DNA from: Hydra vulgaris | Lineage: Eukaryota > Cnidaria > Hydrozoa > Anthoathecata > Hydridae | Assembly: GCF_038396675.1 (NCBI RefSeq) | Contig: NC_088933.1 | Coordinates: 18,366,501-18,430,500 of the forward strand | DNA length: 64,000 nt | Reading direction: 5' to 3' | In this document: positions 62,735 to 64,000 of the stretch, in pieces | Numbering within the stretch: position 1 is the first letter of the stretch | Layout of the letters: each line of letters starts with the position of its first letter | Notes under the pieces: model-generated | Seen by the model: the letters and a program-made list of their open reading frames with translations, nothing else | What the model was told of the DNA's origin: nothing | Database searches by the model: none | Translations under genes and position numbers: made by a program

Positions 62735-64000
62735 AAAGCTGGAGTGATTTAAATACCTAACAATGGGTTAATCTGTTTAACTGGAATAGAAGGAAGAGTA
62801 TGGCCATAAGATTCGAGAGTCGAATTAGAAGAAAAGTTTTTTGCAAATAGCTCTGCCTTATTCTTGGGAGAGGTAATAACATCAGTCCCATGAATAAGAG
62901 ATGGAATGTTAAACCTACCTTTGTTAAAGACACTGTTGAAGATTTTCTAAAGTCTCTAGAGCATAACATCTGAGATAAGATGTGAGATTTAGTGAAATAA
63001 GAATAATGAGACTTAGCATCAGACAGCACCTTTTTGCATTGACCTCTTGCAACAATAAATAGGCATTTGTTCACAACAGAGTTGTTCTTTTGAAAAAGAT
63101 GAAAAAAATGATTACAATTAGATATAGCAACTGCACAAGAAGATGGAAAAACCATGGAGTAGAATGAGGTTTGACTAGGTACCAACAAGAAGGAATAAAA
63201 GCTTCCATACCTATCTGGATCCAGGATGATACTTAGGAAACACATTTATTGGAGGAGAGACAAAAGAAATCAGCTTAAGGACTGTCACAAAGAAAATTAC
63301 AAAAAGAATCCCAGTCAGCTTTAGGGTATTAGTAGGTAGCGCGATGATAGGGTGAGTCCAAAGAAGTAGTATGAGATAAAATATTTATAGAGATTGTTGC
63401 ATGGTTGGAATTAACTAAAGATCAAGGAGAAACTGAACTCAAGCTAGGTTCAGACACAAATCAAAAAGTGAAAGTAAGTGATTAGGGTTGTCTGCAAAAC
63501 AAGTCACAAAGTTAACTATAGCAGCCATAGTGCAGTGGTTAGCGCACTTGTCTCAGAAGCTAGAGGTCAGGATTCGCTACCTCTGGGTAAGTATTATAAT
63601 GTTAGTAAGGAAGGAGGTGTAAACTTCCTTTTAAATGCTTTTCTGTGGTGCTCTGTAATAAGACCATAAGGACTTGATAGAGCACCTAAAATAAAAATTA
63701 AAAAAAAAATAAATGAGTAAGTGATTGATAAATACAGAAGTTATGGTCTTTAGTGCAAGCAGGATCAGTGGTGTTAGAGCCAAGCCATCCAGTGTGATGA
63801 TCATTAAAGTCACCAATATCAATAAAAATGGCAGAAGGATAAAGAGAAAGTGCTTGGTTATTTTGGTCAGAAATTACATTTAAAGGAGTGCAGTCTTGTG
63901 AAGGAGAATGAGAAGGAACAAAGAAAAATGTGATTGGGTGAAAAGGTGACGAGTGGAAGCACATAAAAAAAAACGGACAGAGAATTTAAATCTCATTTCT
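62735..64000 (-). mobile_element. CR1/Jockey-like copy, endonuclease to polymerase start, cut by a SINE
   Basis: Right to left: PLNVISDQNNQALSLYPSAI, then IDIGDFNDHHTGWLGS (63780-63830; the GDFN endonuclease motif), then after the SINE FCDSP.., SCAVAISNCNHFFHLFQKNN, VVNKCLFIVARGQCKKVLSD and FRKSSTVSLTKVGLTFHLLF (62757-63245), corresponding to the endonuclease-polymerase linker. VKQINPLLGI aligns with the copy at 36960. Frameshifts and stops make it a relic. It runs off the window. Confidence 0.75.
63521..63713 (+). mobile_element. Full-length tRNA-derived SINE inserted in CR1
   Basis: Head gcagccatagtgcagtggtt with A-box tagtgcagtgg, B-box-like ggattcgctacc at 63571-63582, then a unique body and the 3' end gtgctctgtaataagaccat..gcacctaaaataaaaatta followed by an A-rich tail. 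The same 3' end occurs alone at 13032-13098. It separates two halves of the CR1 endonuclease region, so it is younger than that copy. Confidence 0.8.

Noticed and set aside
63521-63600. tRNA gene
   Set aside because: A- and B-box-like motifs are present, but the sequence does not give a proper acceptor stem and continues into a SINE body shared with 13032.

Overview
The window is AT-rich animal DNA that looks like a Hydra-type cnidarian genome. The basis is two recognisable intron-split animal genes in a dense mix of CR1/Jockey-like non-LTR retrotransposons, Tc1/mariner, hAT-like, pogo-like and Helitron relics, tRNA-derived SINEs and very long (TA)n arrays. The organism is an inference; no species marker is visible. 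I see no bacterial-type operon, CRISPR array, rRNA or functional tRNA gene.

Only two host genes can be supported, both on the minus strand and in tandem. The first is GMPPB (mannose-1-phosphate guanylyltransferase beta, GDP-mannose synthesis). I reconstructed eight exons from 62399 down to the stop at 31019. The N-terminal exons lie to the right of the window. The second is MED20 (Mediator head subunit). I reconstructed five exons from an ATG at 30768 down to a stop at 19940. All splice phases agree in both genes. The MED20 ATG lies only 250 bp past the GMPPB stop, with a candidate poly(A) signal and a strong 3' splice acceptor in the gap. That layout suits a spliced-leader-resolved polycistron.

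Layout. 1-1414: broken transposon-like gene that still shows splice sites. 3.4-6.2 kb: tandem duplication, one copy split by a hAT-like element with a second hAT-like element nested in it. 6.7-7.2 kb: hAT transposase relic. 9.4-10.9 kb: Helitron relic with an amplified N-terminal part. 11.8-16.1 kb: MITEs, SINEs and an orphan transposon relic. 16.8-19.0 kb: two dead Tc1/mariner elements. 19.9-30.8 kb: MED20, with introns full of CR1, Tc1, pogo and SINE copies. 31.0-62.4 kb: GMPPB, whose introns hold a split CR1, a nearly intact mariner, Tc1 copies, two orphan transposase-like families, a hAT-like element, several satellites and more than 500 bp of TA repeat. 62.7-64 kb: another CR1 copy, interrupted by a SINE.

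Apart from the two host genes, every coding stretch is a mobile-element relic. The least decayed is a mariner transposase with a single nonsense codon (35142-36173). The best candidates for something not well described are the orphan protein families at 1-1414, 15730-16090, 40380-41345 and 50080-51800, the repeated link between TA-targeting transposons and (TA)n arrays, and the GMPPB-MED20 gene pair.
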